A stretch of 64,000 nt of DNA from Thermosipho africanus Ob7 (GTDB lineage: Bacteria; Thermotogota; Thermotogae; Thermotogales; Fervidobacteriaceae), in the NCBI RefSeq assembly GCF_003351105.1, contig NZ_NKRG01000005.1:124001-188000 (forward strand). The letters run 5' to 3'. How positions within the stretch are numbered: the first letter of the stretch is position 1; each line of letters begins with the position of its first letter. The notes beneath the pieces are model-generated. The model had not been told where the DNA came from and made no database searches. It saw nothing but the letters and a program-made list of their open reading frames with translations. The translations under genes were made by a program, and so were the position numbers. Below are positions 17,291 through 26,297 of the stretch, piece after piece.

Positions 17291-19384
17291 TTATATTTCA
17301 TTCACTTTGTCCATTACCTCTTTGTAGTTTAAAGCACACTTTGCGATAATTTTTACCCTTTCCTTTTCAGCTTTAAACAAAGAGTCTTCCAAGTTTAGAA
17401 CCGCATCTTCTATAAACTTTGGTTTTGTGATTATATCGTAAATATAAGAATACTTTTTATTTTCAGAAATCCTTAAAATTCTTCCAATTCTTTGTATGAA
17501 TTCTCTAGGATTTGTACTGCTTGACATTATAATTGCAATTTTAGATTCTGGCACATCAACACCTTCATCAAGTATTTTCATCGCTACAAGTACCTGAATA
17601 ATCCCTTTCCCAAAATTTTCCAATACATCAATCCTTTGTTTATTAGACAATTCTTGAGTAAATTTGACTGCATATATATTTTTTGAATTCAATAAATCAA
17701 TAGTTTCATTTATTAACTTATCATCTGTAAAAATTATTGTATGACTAATTTCTCCATGATTCTTTTCAATATCACTAATTATATCTTCTAAAACTTTTAT
17801 CTTGTTTCTTGCAGCTTTAATAATTTTACTTCTCTTTATTAAAAGCATTTTTAATTTTTCATCAGTATCAATTTCATCAAAAATATTATCTAAAGAATTT
17901 TTCACTAAATTAAGTATTTTTAAAGTTAGGTAATTATACTTTTTTGTTTCATTCTCAGTTAATGTACACAAATATGGATAATAATAATATGGAGTCAAAA
18001 ATGTATTATAAGTTAAAGGATTAATCTTATAAATAGCATCACAAAGAGAAAATTCATATACAATTTCACCAAAATATTCTTTTAAAAAACTATTCCCAAA
18101 GTCATCGTACATTCTCTTAGGTGTGGCACTAAGTCCGAGCCTATAACGAAAAATATTTGATAAATTCTCTCGTCTATTTAAAGAACCAATACTATGTACT
18201 TCGTCAGCAACCAAAATTGTTTTAATATCTGCTTTTATATTTAATAATATATCTTTCATTTTGCCACTTACTAAAGTATCGTGTGTAGAAATTACCAATA
18301 AGTTTTTAATTTGCCCCAGTAAAAGCTTTCTTACATATCTTTTAAGATCAGAATGCCATTTACTGTTTTCAGAAAAACACTTTACTATAAAATTAACTTC
18401 TAAGCCAAATTTTTTAATTGAATTATTCCACTGCTCAATTAAATGAGAATAAGGTACAGAGATTACAATAAAATGTTTTTGATTATTCTTTAAAATTCTA
18501 TCAATTGCTCCTATTGCTGTATAAGTTTTACCAGTACCCGTTGCCATTGAAATAATTCCCTTAAAATTATTAGATTTCCAGCTATTAATTGCTTCATTCT
18601 GGTGTTCAAAAAGAGTTATCTTTTTTAATTTATTATCGTTATCTTTTTTATACCATTTTTCAAGAGAGTTAATATCAAAATCTTTGGGAACTATTTTGAC
18701 TAATTTTTGTTTAATTGCCTCTGGTATTTCAATAACTTTTAAATTAGTTGCATTATTACTCCAATATTTTTCAAATTTTTTTAGATCTTCTTTTACATAT
18801 TCATTTTCAACATCTATCCAACTTCTAAATATCTTAAATTCCTCAACATTTCTTTGCCAACCTAATAATGTTTCATTTATAGAGCCACTAAATGAAATAA
18901 TATTTCCTTCCTTGTCAGTAAATATTCCAATTTTTTGATGAAATAAACCTGAATCAATTATTTCTTCTGATAACATAACATTACCTTCTAGGCTATACAA
19001 TAGTGCAATTTTTATTTCTAACTTATTATTCGCTATCATCCAGCCTAAAGCAAATAAATGATCTCTAACAAATTCGTTTTCCAGAAGTTCTATATTTTTT
19101 TCAAGAATAGAATTTATATATTTTGAAGGATCCTGATTTGCCTCTTTAATAGTTTCTACATCTTCAAAAGTCAATCTTGGTGATACAATTAATTTCATTT
19201 TTCCTTCATTTTTTATTAAACCTAATATTCCTCTAGCAGCAATAGCTAATGATTCCGAAGTAAAGAACCCAGATATTCGAAAATAACTTATTGATTCTTT
19301 TAAAACTGGTATGTAAAAATCATTTAAAATGTCATCAACTTCAGAAGAATAAGTTCTTTTCAAAATCAAATCTTTAAAGCTCAT
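17291..19384 (-). CDS. PLD-nuclease/SF2-helicase fusion, Dnd-restriction-like
   Basis: A 697-aa fusion. The N-terminal third is a phospholipase-D-type nuclease: FHQKIGIFTDKEGN (HxK) and SFSGSINETLLGW (GSxNET). Residues about 255-690 form an SF2 helicase: MATGTGKTYTAIGAID (motif I), VADEVHSIG (motif II), GLSATPKRMYD, then ILDEGVDVPESKIAI (V) and REFIQRIGRILRISENKK (VI). This domain order is that of helicase-type restriction enzymes linked to DNA phosphorothioation systems (known), though no sulfur genes occur here. First gene of the operon; AAAGGGTGATCT precedes the ATG at 19384. It is likely the effector that recognises and degrades foreign DNA. Confidence 0.8.
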   Translation of the reverse strand: MSFKDLILKRTYSSEVDDILNDFYIPVLKESISYFRISGFFTSESLAIAARGILGLIKNEGKMKLIVSPRLTFEDVETIKEANQDPSKYINSILEKNIELLENEFVRDHLFALGWMIANNKLEIKIALLYSLEGNVMLSEEIIDSGLFHQKIGIFTDKEGNIISFSGSINETLLGWQRNVEEFKIFRSWIDVENEYVKEDLKKFEKYWSNNATNLKVIEIPEAIKQKLVKIVPKDFDINSLEKWYKKDNDNKLKKITLFEHQNEAINSWKSNNFKGIISMATGTGKTYTAIGAIDRILKNNQKHFIVISVPYSHLIEQWNNSIKKFGLEVNFIVKCFSENSKWHSDLKRYVRKLLLGQIKNLLVISTHDTLVSGKMKDILLNIKADIKTILVADEVHSIGSLNRRENLSNIFRYRLGLSATPKRMYDDFGNSFLKEYFGEIVYEFSLCDAIYKINPLTYNTFLTPYYYYPYLCTLTENETKKYNYLTLKILNLVKNSLDNIFDEIDTDEKLKMLLIKRSKIIKAARNKIKVLEDIISDIEKNHGEISHTIIFTDDKLINETIDLLNSKNIYAVKFTQELSNKQRIDVLENFGKGIIQVLVAMKILDEGVDVPESKIAIIMSSSTNPREFIQRIGRILRISENKKYSYIYDIITKPKFIEDAVLNLEDSLFKAEKERVKIIAKCALNYKEVMDKVNEI

Positions 19385-19444
19385 AGATCACCCTTTTTAA
19401 AAGTTTTAATATTTATTATTTACTTGTTGATTTTTTCCTGCTTG

Positions 19445-19463
19445 TTATAATTGTTAATTATAA
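19445..19463. promoter_or_regulatory. 19-bp palindrome upstream of the defence operon
   Basis: TTATAATT-GTT-AATTATAA is a perfect inverted repeat 60 bp upstream of the PLD-helicase start. It includes TATAAT on both strands, so it may be both a -10 element and an operator. No regulator gene is adjacent. AT-rich palindromes also occur by chance here. Confidence 0.35.
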
Positions 19464-19628
19464 GAGTTATAAACTTTAAAACTATTATTAAAGCTATTAG
19501 ATGGGCAAGTGTAACGATTAAACTGAGGAATAACACACGTCTTATAATTTTCTCAATTAAGCTTGTTCTACTCATTTTAAAAGTTCTCCATTTTTTATTG
19601 ATTCATGAAAGACTTTCAAAATATTTTT

Positions 19629-19922
19629 TTATCCTTTAGCCATTAGGTTTCTTCTTTCAACTAAAAAAGTATAATAATCCATATTCCAAAATTCATTAGG
19701 CAAATCATATTCCTTTAAAATTTCGAATTTTTCCTCATATTATAAATCTTTTGTTAAAATTTCCAAACTTACTTTGAGGCAAATTAGAAATTTTAATGTT
19801 ATCCTTATATTCTTCTTTCATCGCTGTTTTCTATCAAAATCGGATTTAGTCCTTTATTAATTAACATAGAAAGAACGCGTCCATAGTAAAAATCAGATAA
19901 ATTTAAAGAGCTCAACACTCCA
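19629..19922 (-). pseudogene. Broken gene between the two defence loci
   Basis: Readable pieces on the minus strand are ILEAGVLSSLNLSDFYYGRV and LSMLINKGLNPILIENSDE; then, in another frame, MKEEYKDNIKISNLPQSKFG; and, in a third, ILKEYDLPNEFWNMDYYTFL and VERRNLMAKG to a stop at 19629. I cannot name the family. Several frameshifts are needed to join them. It marks the junction between the PLD-helicase operon and the Zorya genes. The stretch 19464-19628 shows nothing I can support. Confidence 0.45.
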
Positions 19923-19932
19923 GCTTCAAGAA

Positions 19933-22440
19933 TTATTCAAAAAATTCCTTCTTCAAATTTTCAAATTCTTTGTTAGTTATTATATTATCAAGTAAAATAT
20001 TCTTAATTTGTTTTTTTCTTTCAAGTAATTTCATAAAATATTCTTCTATTGTTTTGTTATGATTATTCCTAAACTTAGAAAAGAAATAATAGACATATAC
20101 ATCTTTATCTTGCCCAATACGATAAGCTCTATCAGTTGCTTGCGAAGTAACTGCAGGATTCCATTCTGGTGTATAGTGGATTACATGATTAGCAGCTACA
20201 AGATTTAAACCTACTCCACCAACTCGTGGATTAATAATTAGAACGTCAATCTTTCCATCGTTGAACTGTTTAACAATATAATTTCTAGTTTCAACTGGAA
20301 GAGTCCCGTTCAAAATTTCACTTTCTATGCCTAACTCTTTACTCAAAAAAGCTTTAATTATTTGTTGAGTCATTATAAATTTTGTAAAAATTAAAGCTTT
20401 TTCTTTTTTATTTTTAATCTCGATCATTAAATCTTTTAATTTATTCAATTTCCCAGAATGTTTGTAGAAATTTTCATCAAAATAATCTGCACCAAAATCA
20501 CATACTTGGAGTAATTTTATAGCCAATCCTAAAAAATCTTTTTTATTAGCATTTTTCTTCTTATATTTTAAATAAGTATCAAGATATTTGTCCTCTTGAG
20601 TTTGAGTTAAATAACTTTCAATAAAAAACTCTTCTTTTTTCGGAAAATTAATTTCAACTTCTTTATCTTCTTTGTTTCTTCTTAAAAACACAGGATCAAT
20701 ACTATTCAATATTTCTAATGACTTTTCTTGAGCCTCTTCTGAGGTTGGATCTGAATTAATGACATTATACTTATTGTTAAAATCTTTCAATTTTCCTAGC
20801 AATCCAGGAGTTATTGCATCGATTATATTCCAAAGTTCATCTATACTGTTTTCTACTGGTGTACCTGTCAAAGCTAAATGGAACTTAAATTTATAACCTT
20901 TAATTATTCTAGTAGTCTTAGAACGATAATTCTTATATCTTTGAGCTTCGTCAGTTATAATCAAATTCCAATCTCTAATTAATAGTTTTTCATTTCTTAA
21001 CAACTTTTCGTAATTAATAAGAACCAAATCTTCCGTGTTAACATGTTTATAAATCTCTGGACTAAACCTTTCCAATTCTTTTCTCCAATTTTCAAGAAGA
21101 GAATTTGGTGCAATAATCATTACTGGAAACAACTTTTTTTCTTCCAAAAGCCATGTCATAAAAGCAATTGCTTGAGCTGTTTTACCCAATCCCATATCAT
21201 CGGCAAGTAAAAAACCTCTAAAGCCCTCTAGATAAGCGGAAATAACTTTTTTAACGCCAATCTCTTGAAATTTTTTTAACTTTCCTTCAAAATACTTCAA
21301 ATCTAATTTTTCTTCCTGTGTTTGCTTTTTTTCTTCTTTTTTAAACTTTGAATATTCTAATTTCTCAATATTCTCTTTTATTTCTAAATCGAAAAGCTTG
21401 CTTTTGGGCTCCTTATGTGGCTCAAAACTTTTTGTTTTTATTTCTTCAACTACTTCTTCTGGGATTGTATCTAGCCTAATCCAGGAACCTTTATAAAATA
21501 CAAAATTTTTATTTTCTTTCTTAGCATTTTCTATTTTTTCTTTTAATTCAGGAGTTAATTCTAGATTTTCAACTCCTCCATTAAGTAAATCATGAAAATG
21601 AATTATATTATAATTAAATAGTTCTTCCTTAGATATTGGTGAAACATTTTTACGTATGAGAATGTTAGAAGGTTGAAAAGTAAGGAATTTTATTCTATCA
21701 GAAAGTTTTTCAATAAATTCGTCTGAAAAAGAATGTAAATAATCTTCATGAAACTTCTCAATATTATTTTCATTTATAATTATCTTTTTACTTTTTGGAT
21801 CTCTATATTTTTCTAAGATTAATAAATCTTTTTTTGTGCTTTCATCTATGTAGTAGACCTTTTTGTTTGTAACAAGTGAACCACTTAATACAAAACTTTC
21901 TTTTTTTGGAATGCCAAATATTGTATAATCTATAACTTCTCCATCAGATTCCTCATTAACTTTTAAATTATATTTATTAATAATTTCAATTTTCTTAGGT
22001 GCTATATACGAGATATTGTATTTTTTCTTCAATTGATTTAGTTTATTTATTTTTTCAACAATTTTCGAATTATTATAAAGAATAAATGAAAAAGCATCAT
22101 AAACTTCGGAATTTAAAAATAAAATAACCCCTTTATTAGAATTTACTAAAAATCTTTCATTGATGACTAAATCAATTTCTTCATTATATTTAAATTTAAT
22201 AGTTGAAGAGTCTATTTTATTAACGAATCGAAGTTTAACTGTTAAATTTTCATAGTCGGTTTTAAAGCCCAGTTTTTCTAAAATTGTAGGATCTTCTTGA
22301 TAAAGCATATTCAGAAAATCATATGTTAAATTAAACTTATTGTTTCTTGTATTAAAAAACACATAGTAGAATTTTTTTAATCTTCTATCTCCTATTCCTA
22401 ACTTTATCTCAATAAAATCTTTATGAATAACATACTTCAT
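19933..22440 (-). CDS. zorD: ZorD, SNF2-family helicase of a type I Zorya system
   Basis: An 835-aa Swi2/Snf2 ATPase. The N-terminal 370 residues are a variable region. The motor follows: GFLLADDMGLGKTAQAIAF (I), LIITDEAQRYKNYRSKTT (II), ALTGTPVENSIDELWNII (III), then KALIFTKFIMTQ, NPRVGGVGLNLVAANHVIHY and SQATDRAYRIGQDKDVYVYY (V-VI). In Zorya type I, ZorD is a DNA translocase-nuclease that acts with ZorC on invading phage DNA (known). It is shorter than the roughly 1,080-aa E. coli protein, and I see no separate nuclease domain. The ATG overlaps the stop of zorC by four bases. Confidence 0.85.
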   Translation of the reverse strand: MKYVIHKDFIEIKLGIGDRRLKKFYYVFFNTRNNKFNLTYDFLNMLYQEDPTILEKLGFKTDYENLTVKLRFVNKIDSSTIKFKYNEEIDLVINERFLVNSNKGVILFLNSEVYDAFSFILYNNSKIVEKINKLNQLKKKYNISYIAPKKIEIINKYNLKVNEESDGEVIDYTIFGIPKKESFVLSGSLVTNKKVYYIDESTKKDLLILEKYRDPKSKKIIINENNIEKFHEDYLHSFSDEFIEKLSDRIKFLTFQPSNILIRKNVSPISKEELFNYNIIHFHDLLNGGVENLELTPELKEKIENAKKENKNFVFYKGSWIRLDTIPEEVVEEIKTKSFEPHKEPKSKLFDLEIKENIEKLEYSKFKKEEKKQTQEEKLDLKYFEGKLKKFQEIGVKKVISAYLEGFRGFLLADDMGLGKTAQAIAFMTWLLEEKKLFPVMIIAPNSLLENWRKELERFSPEIYKHVNTEDLVLINYEKLLRNEKLLIRDWNLIITDEAQRYKNYRSKTTRIIKGYKFKFHLALTGTPVENSIDELWNIIDAITPGLLGKLKDFNNKYNVINSDPTSEEAQEKSLEILNSIDPVFLRRNKEDKEVEINFPKKEEFFIESYLTQTQEDKYLDTYLKYKKKNANKKDFLGLAIKLLQVCDFGADYFDENFYKHSGKLNKLKDLMIEIKNKKEKALIFTKFIMTQQIIKAFLSKELGIESEILNGTLPVETRNYIVKQFNDGKIDVLIINPRVGGVGLNLVAANHVIHYTPEWNPAVTSQATDRAYRIGQDKDVYVYYFFSKFRNNHNKTIEEYFMKLLERKKQIKNILLDNIITNKEFENLKKEFFE

Positions 22441-24203
22441 ATACCTAGCTCCTTTAATCTATGATAAAATTTCGTTTTCCAAATTTTACCACTATGAGGT
22501 AGTCTTTCATAGCATTTATTTCTGTTTTTTAAATCATATAATCCATCAACTATTCCTTTTTTGTATATGTAAAGGGCATTTCCAACATCTTCAAATTCTA
22601 CAATGTCATATTTATAAAAATACATAATAATGGCTTTGGTATTATTGTAGTTTTTCATTTTTACATTAATCATTTTGTTTGTATAGTTTCTCCAAAATTC
22701 CAATCTTTCATTATCTTTTTTAAAAAAATCTTCAATGTGTTCTTTTAAAATATATTTTTTTATCTTATTAATCACGTGTAACGGTAAACCTAATTTTGTT
22801 AAAAGTGAAGATACATATTCTGTATCGCTAAAATTGTAGGTTTCCCAACCATTTAGTTTGAAAATTAATTCTAAAAATCTTAGATTAAAATCATCAACTT
22901 CCAATACATGTCTTTCGAAAATTTCTAAAATTAATTTCTTATAATATTTATAATAATTAAAATCTTCCAAGAACTTTACATAACTTTTTATCAACTCACT
23001 ATTTGAAGGATATTTATAAGCTTTGAAAGTTTTTTCTACAAAATTTTTTAGTTTTTTATTTTTTATCATCATATACTTTGAAATATCGTTTGAATCATTT
23101 GCGTTTTTGATGTAATATATCAATTTTTTAATAGGATCATTTTCGTACATTTGTTTTAAATCATCATATAAACTTATAAGAAGATTTTTAAAATCATTAT
23201 CTGTAAAAAAGGAATTTTGAAATTCATCTTCAATAATTTCTTTAAATTCAAATTTTTGATTACTAATAAATTCTAGAATCTTTGTTCTCAAATCATTTTC
23301 ATTTTTATATAGTTTTAAAATGGTTTTGTAATAATTCTTAGGGATTTTTTCTATCAAAGTGTCAATACTATCTTTTAAAAACATTTCTTTTAGTTTGTCA
23401 TATTTTGATTTTTCAACTCTTGATTTGAATTTACTGTAAAAGTCATTAAATTCTTTCATAAAATTCCTCAAATTTTTTGGCTCAATTGTTAAATCATAAT
23501 AATTGTTTTCTAAACTATTTTTGCTGTTTTGAAATAATTGCTCATTTAATATTTTTTCAAAATCTTCTGTAGTAAGCATACTATAATTAAAATTATAATA
23601 CTCGCTTAATTTTTGGTATATTAGTTTAGAAATAAAATTCTTATTTTTATTTATGAATTCAAACCATGCTTTGTTTATATAAATAACTTCATATTTAGAA
23701 TCAATTTTATACAAAACATTCAAAGACTTTTTAGATAACTTTTCGATTTCCTCATTTTTCAAAGTATCATTGATTCCTCTTGTTTCTGAAAAAAATGGAC
23801 TTAAAAATCTATAAGGAACATATAACAGTAATCTTTCACTTAAATTTTTTAATGTATTATCTTGATAATAGATTTCATCAAGTTTCTTTATTAATTCATT
23901 TTTAGAAATTTTAGTTGGGATATTATAGTTATTATCTAAATAACCAACAATTTCATTGAACAAATCCCTGTTTTTTTCTTTTACAAGAATTGTTTTAAAA
24001 ATTAACCAAGCATTTGCAATCATTCTTATAGATAAAGTTCTAAATTTTATTGTGGTATTTCCCTCAATAATTTCTTCAAACAAAGCATAAAACCAAAAGT
24101 ATTTATAACTCTTAGTTATAAATTTTTTATCTAGTAATTTATTTATAAATTCGATTGAAAAAAAATCATTTTTGTTAGAAATTAAGTTATTTTTATTTTC
24201 TAT
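22437..24203 (-). CDS. zorC: ZorC, EH-signature protein of a type I Zorya system
   Basis: About 588 aa, rich in Lys, Asn and aromatic residues. The C-terminus has the hallmarks of the EH-signature family: LEFWRNYTNKMI, YDIVEFEDVGNALYIYKKG (the conserved E) and LPHSGKIWKTKFYHRLKELG (the conserved H). In type I Zorya ZorC binds DNA and cooperates with ZorD (known). The longest frame begins at an ATG (24239) inside the likely -10 region and lacks a ribosome-binding site. GAGGTGG at about 24215 is followed after TAAAA by an in-frame ATA at 24203, so the annotated start is this ATA. Divergent from zorA. Confidence 0.8.
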   Translation of the reverse strand: MENKNNLISNKNDFFSIEFINKLLDKKFITKSYKYFWFYALFEEIIEGNTTIKFRTLSIRMIANAWLIFKTILVKEKNRDLFNEIVGYLDNNYNIPTKISKNELIKKLDEIYYQDNTLKNLSERLLLYVPYRFLSPFFSETRGINDTLKNEEIEKLSKKSLNVLYKIDSKYEVIYINKAWFEFINKNKNFISKLIYQKLSEYYNFNYSMLTTEDFEKILNEQLFQNSKNSLENNYYDLTIEPKNLRNFMKEFNDFYSKFKSRVEKSKYDKLKEMFLKDSIDTLIEKIPKNYYKTILKLYKNENDLRTKILEFISNQKFEFKEIIEDEFQNSFFTDNDFKNLLISLYDDLKQMYENDPIKKLIYYIKNANDSNDISKYMMIKNKKLKNFVEKTFKAYKYPSNSELIKSYVKFLEDFNYYKYYKKLILEIFERHVLEVDDFNLRFLELIFKLNGWETYNFSDTEYVSSLLTKLGLPLHVINKIKKYILKEHIEDFFKKDNERLEFWRNYTNKMINVKMKNYNNTKAIIMYFYKYDIVEFEDVGNALYIYKKGIVDGLYDLKNRNKCYERLPHSGKIWKTKFYHRLKELGI

Positions 24204-24271
24204 TTTTACCACCTCAATTATATTATATAACATTTGCACTTAAAATGAACTCAATGAAATGTTTATAAAAA

Positions 24272-24300
24272 TAAAAAACTATTTTATATTTTGGTATAAT
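24272..24300 (+). promoter_or_regulatory. Probable zorAB promoter in the divergent zorC-zorA spacer
   Basis: TATAAT at 24295-24300 is preceded at 17 bp by TAAAAA, a weak -35. On the opposite strand TATATAATATAATTG at about 24231-24217 would serve zorC. The whole spacer is 120 bp, so the two promoters lie back to back and could be co-regulated. Confidence 0.45.
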
Positions 24301-24323
24301 TGTTAACAGGAGGTGTGATCTTT

Positions 24324-25565
24324 ATGTTTCTTAGCTTTTTAAAAGGATTTTTTACTGTTTTATTAAATCCATTTACTGTTATTTACATATTAATTGAATT
24401 TTTATTTTTTGCATACTATCTTTTTAAAAAAGGTTCATTGCAGAATTCTTTGAATCGAGAGGATAATGAACTAACTGAAGAAGAGATTATTTCTTTTACA
24501 AACTTTTGGCCTAATTTCTTTATTACTTTAGGAATATTAGGAACTTTTATCGGCATTATCATAGGTATTATCAATCTGGATTTTGAAAATGAAAATTCAT
24601 TAAAGAATAGTATTAATTCTTTACTTTCATCAATGGGAACTGCTTTTTTTTCATCAATTATTGGTGTAATTTTTTCAATTGCGGCACAAATAATAAACAA
24701 GCCGGTAGTAAATGATTTGTCAAAAATTACTAAAACAAATAAGGAAAAATTATTAGATGAAATTATAGGAATAAGAAATGATATTAAAGAATTACTTGCC
24801 AAACCATTTGAAACTATCTCAGAAAAAGCAAATCAAACAGTTGAACAATATTCTAGTAGTTTTAATCAGCTTAATGAAACTTTAAATAACACTTTTGAGC
24901 AAAACATAAATAGATTTAGTAATATTGTTCATAATATTTCAGAAGAATTATATAAACAATTTGATTCTATTAAACAGCAGAGTGAACTTATTGAAAAAAG
25001 GGAAAAAGTTATTCAAAATGAAAAAGAACTTCTTAAAGACTTTTCATTAATTATTGAAAAAAGTAGGGAAACTTTTAATGAAATTTTCGAAAAACAAAAG
25101 AATACTGTTGATAAGTTAGAAAAAGTGGAGACGCTAATCCAGAGTATTATTGAAAATAAAGCTGACCTAAATAGCCTAAATGAGAATGTTTTAGAAGTGA
25201 TTAATAATTTTAAAAGATTCACGGACGAATTTAATTCTAACTTTAATGAATTTATTTCGAGTATTAATAGAGTTACTCAACAGATTCCAAACCAAATGTC
25301 TTTAAAATACAAAAATGCTTTTGAAGAAATGGAAAATTTTACTATAGAATTTTTCTCAAAATTTAAGGAGATTTCTGTTTACTTAAATAATACAATTGAT
25401 GATTTTGAAAAGTCATTAGAGTATTTTAATTATTCTTTAAACAATATTAGAAATGATATAGAGTTTGCAATAAAAGATTTTAAAAATTCTTTGGTTCAAT
25501 TATTGGAAGACTATTATAAAATTAGTAACAATATTAATGATGAAGAGGAGAGAAAAAATGAATAG
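24324..25565 (+). CDS. zorA: ZorA, MotA/TolQ-like membrane stator with coiled-coil tail
   Basis: A 413-aa inner-membrane protein. There are three membrane segments: residues about 5-33, 62-86 (NFFITLGILGTFIGIIIGII) and 98-125 (GTAFFSSIIGVIFSIAAQII), in the MotA/TolQ/ExbB pattern. A cytoplasmic tail of some 270 residues follows, dominated by heptad-like coiled coil. ZorA pentamers with ZorB form a proton-driven motor whose long tail signals phage infection (known for type I). The ATG at 24324 is chosen because AGGAGGTG precedes it; the frame starts further upstream only with a TTG. Overlaps zorB by 8 bp. The tail is shorter than that of E. coli ZorA. Confidence 0.88.
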   Translation: MFLSFLKGFFTVLLNPFTVIYILIEFLFFAYYLFKKGSLQNSLNREDNELTEEEIISFTNFWPNFFITLGILGTFIGIIIGIINLDFENENSLKNSINSLLSSMGTAFFSSIIGVIFSIAAQIINKPVVNDLSKITKTNKEKLLDEIIGIRNDIKELLAKPFETISEKANQTVEQYSSSFNQLNETLNNTFEQNINRFSNIVHNISEELYKQFDSIKQQSELIEKREKVIQNEKELLKDFSLIIEKSRETFNEIFEKQKNTVDKLEKVETLIQSIIENKADLNSLNENVLEVINNFKRFTDEFNSNFNEFISSINRVTQQIPNQMSLKYKNAFEEMENFTIEFFSKFKEISVYLNNTIDDFEKSLEYFNYSLNNIRNDIEFAIKDFKNSLVQLLEDYYKISNNINDEEERKNE

Positions 25566-26211
25566 GAAATTTAACCCTTGGATTTCATACTCAGATTTAT
25601 TTTCTGCTTTGCTTTTAATATTTGTATTACTATTATCGCTGACATTGCTTCAATATACTTATGCGATACAAAACAAAGAAACAAGATTGAAAGAAATAAT
25701 TGGTATAAAAGCAAAAATTGTTGAAGAATTAGTGAATACTTTTAAAGATTTAGATTTGGAAATTCAAGTTGATCCAAATTCTGGTGCAATAATAATTAAT
25801 AATGATATCTTGTTTAACTATAATGACTACACTCTGTCAACCAAGGGTAAAAATATTTTATTAAAGGTTATTAAAACATATTTAAATGTTATACTTAAAC
25901 CTGAATACGAAACATATATTGCAGAATTTTATTTAGAAGGAAATTCTGATCCTACTGGAACTTATGAATATAACATAGATCTTTCAATGAAAAGAGCCTT
26001 TGAAGTCTTTAAATATTTAAGAGAAAATTTAGATGAAATACCCTATCAGGAGTTGTTTTTCAAAAAATTAGTAGTTTCTGGAAAAGGATATAACAATCCG
26101 ATTATAGAGAATGGAAAAATAAATTATACAAAAAGTCGAAGAGTAGAATTAAAATTTACATTGAAAGATCACGAAATGATTAGAGAAATTTTAGAGATAT
26201 TCCAAAATTAA
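25558..26211 (+). CDS. zorB: ZorB, MotB/OmpA-like peptidoglycan-binding stator subunit
   Basis: A 217-aa protein with one N-terminal membrane helix, NPWISYSDLFSALLLIFVLL, containing the conserved Asp that conducts ions in MotB-type proteins. The C-terminal OmpA-like domain carries YLEGNSDPTGTYEYNIDLSM, KRAFEVFKYL and YTKSRRVELKF, the peptidoglycan-binding pattern. ZorA and ZorB form the stator complex of Zorya (known). GAGGAGAG lies five bases before the ATG at 25558; the longer frame from 25537 lacks such a site. Translationally coupled to zorA. Confidence 0.88.
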   Translation: MNRKFNPWISYSDLFSALLLIFVLLLSLTLLQYTYAIQNKETRLKEIIGIKAKIVEELVNTFKDLDLEIQVDPNSGAIIINNDILFNYNDYTLSTKGKNILLKVIKTYLNVILKPEYETYIAEFYLEGNSDPTGTYEYNIDLSMKRAFEVFKYLRENLDEIPYQELFFKKLVVSGKGYNNPIIENGKINYTKSRRVELKFTLKDHEMIREILEIFQN

Positions 26212-26297
26212 ATTTAACAAATTTTTAAAGGTTAATTAGCAACAAAGTGTTTATAATATTTATGATCAAATAAAAATTTAATTTTAAGGGGGTTATT

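Noticed and set aside
8350-19384. Reading the operon as a genuine DNA phosphorothioation (Dnd/Ssp) system
   Set aside because: No DndC-type PAPS reductase, no cysteine desulfurase and no DndB are encoded here; Mod supplies methylation instead.
8350-19384. Reading the operon as BREX or DISARM
   Set aside because: No PglZ, BrxC-type ATPase, PglX or DrmABC homologue can be seen.
24203-24239. Using the ATG at 24239 as zorC start
   Set aside because: It lies in the likely -10 region, lacks a ribosome-binding site, and the strong GAGGTGG site would then be inside the gene.
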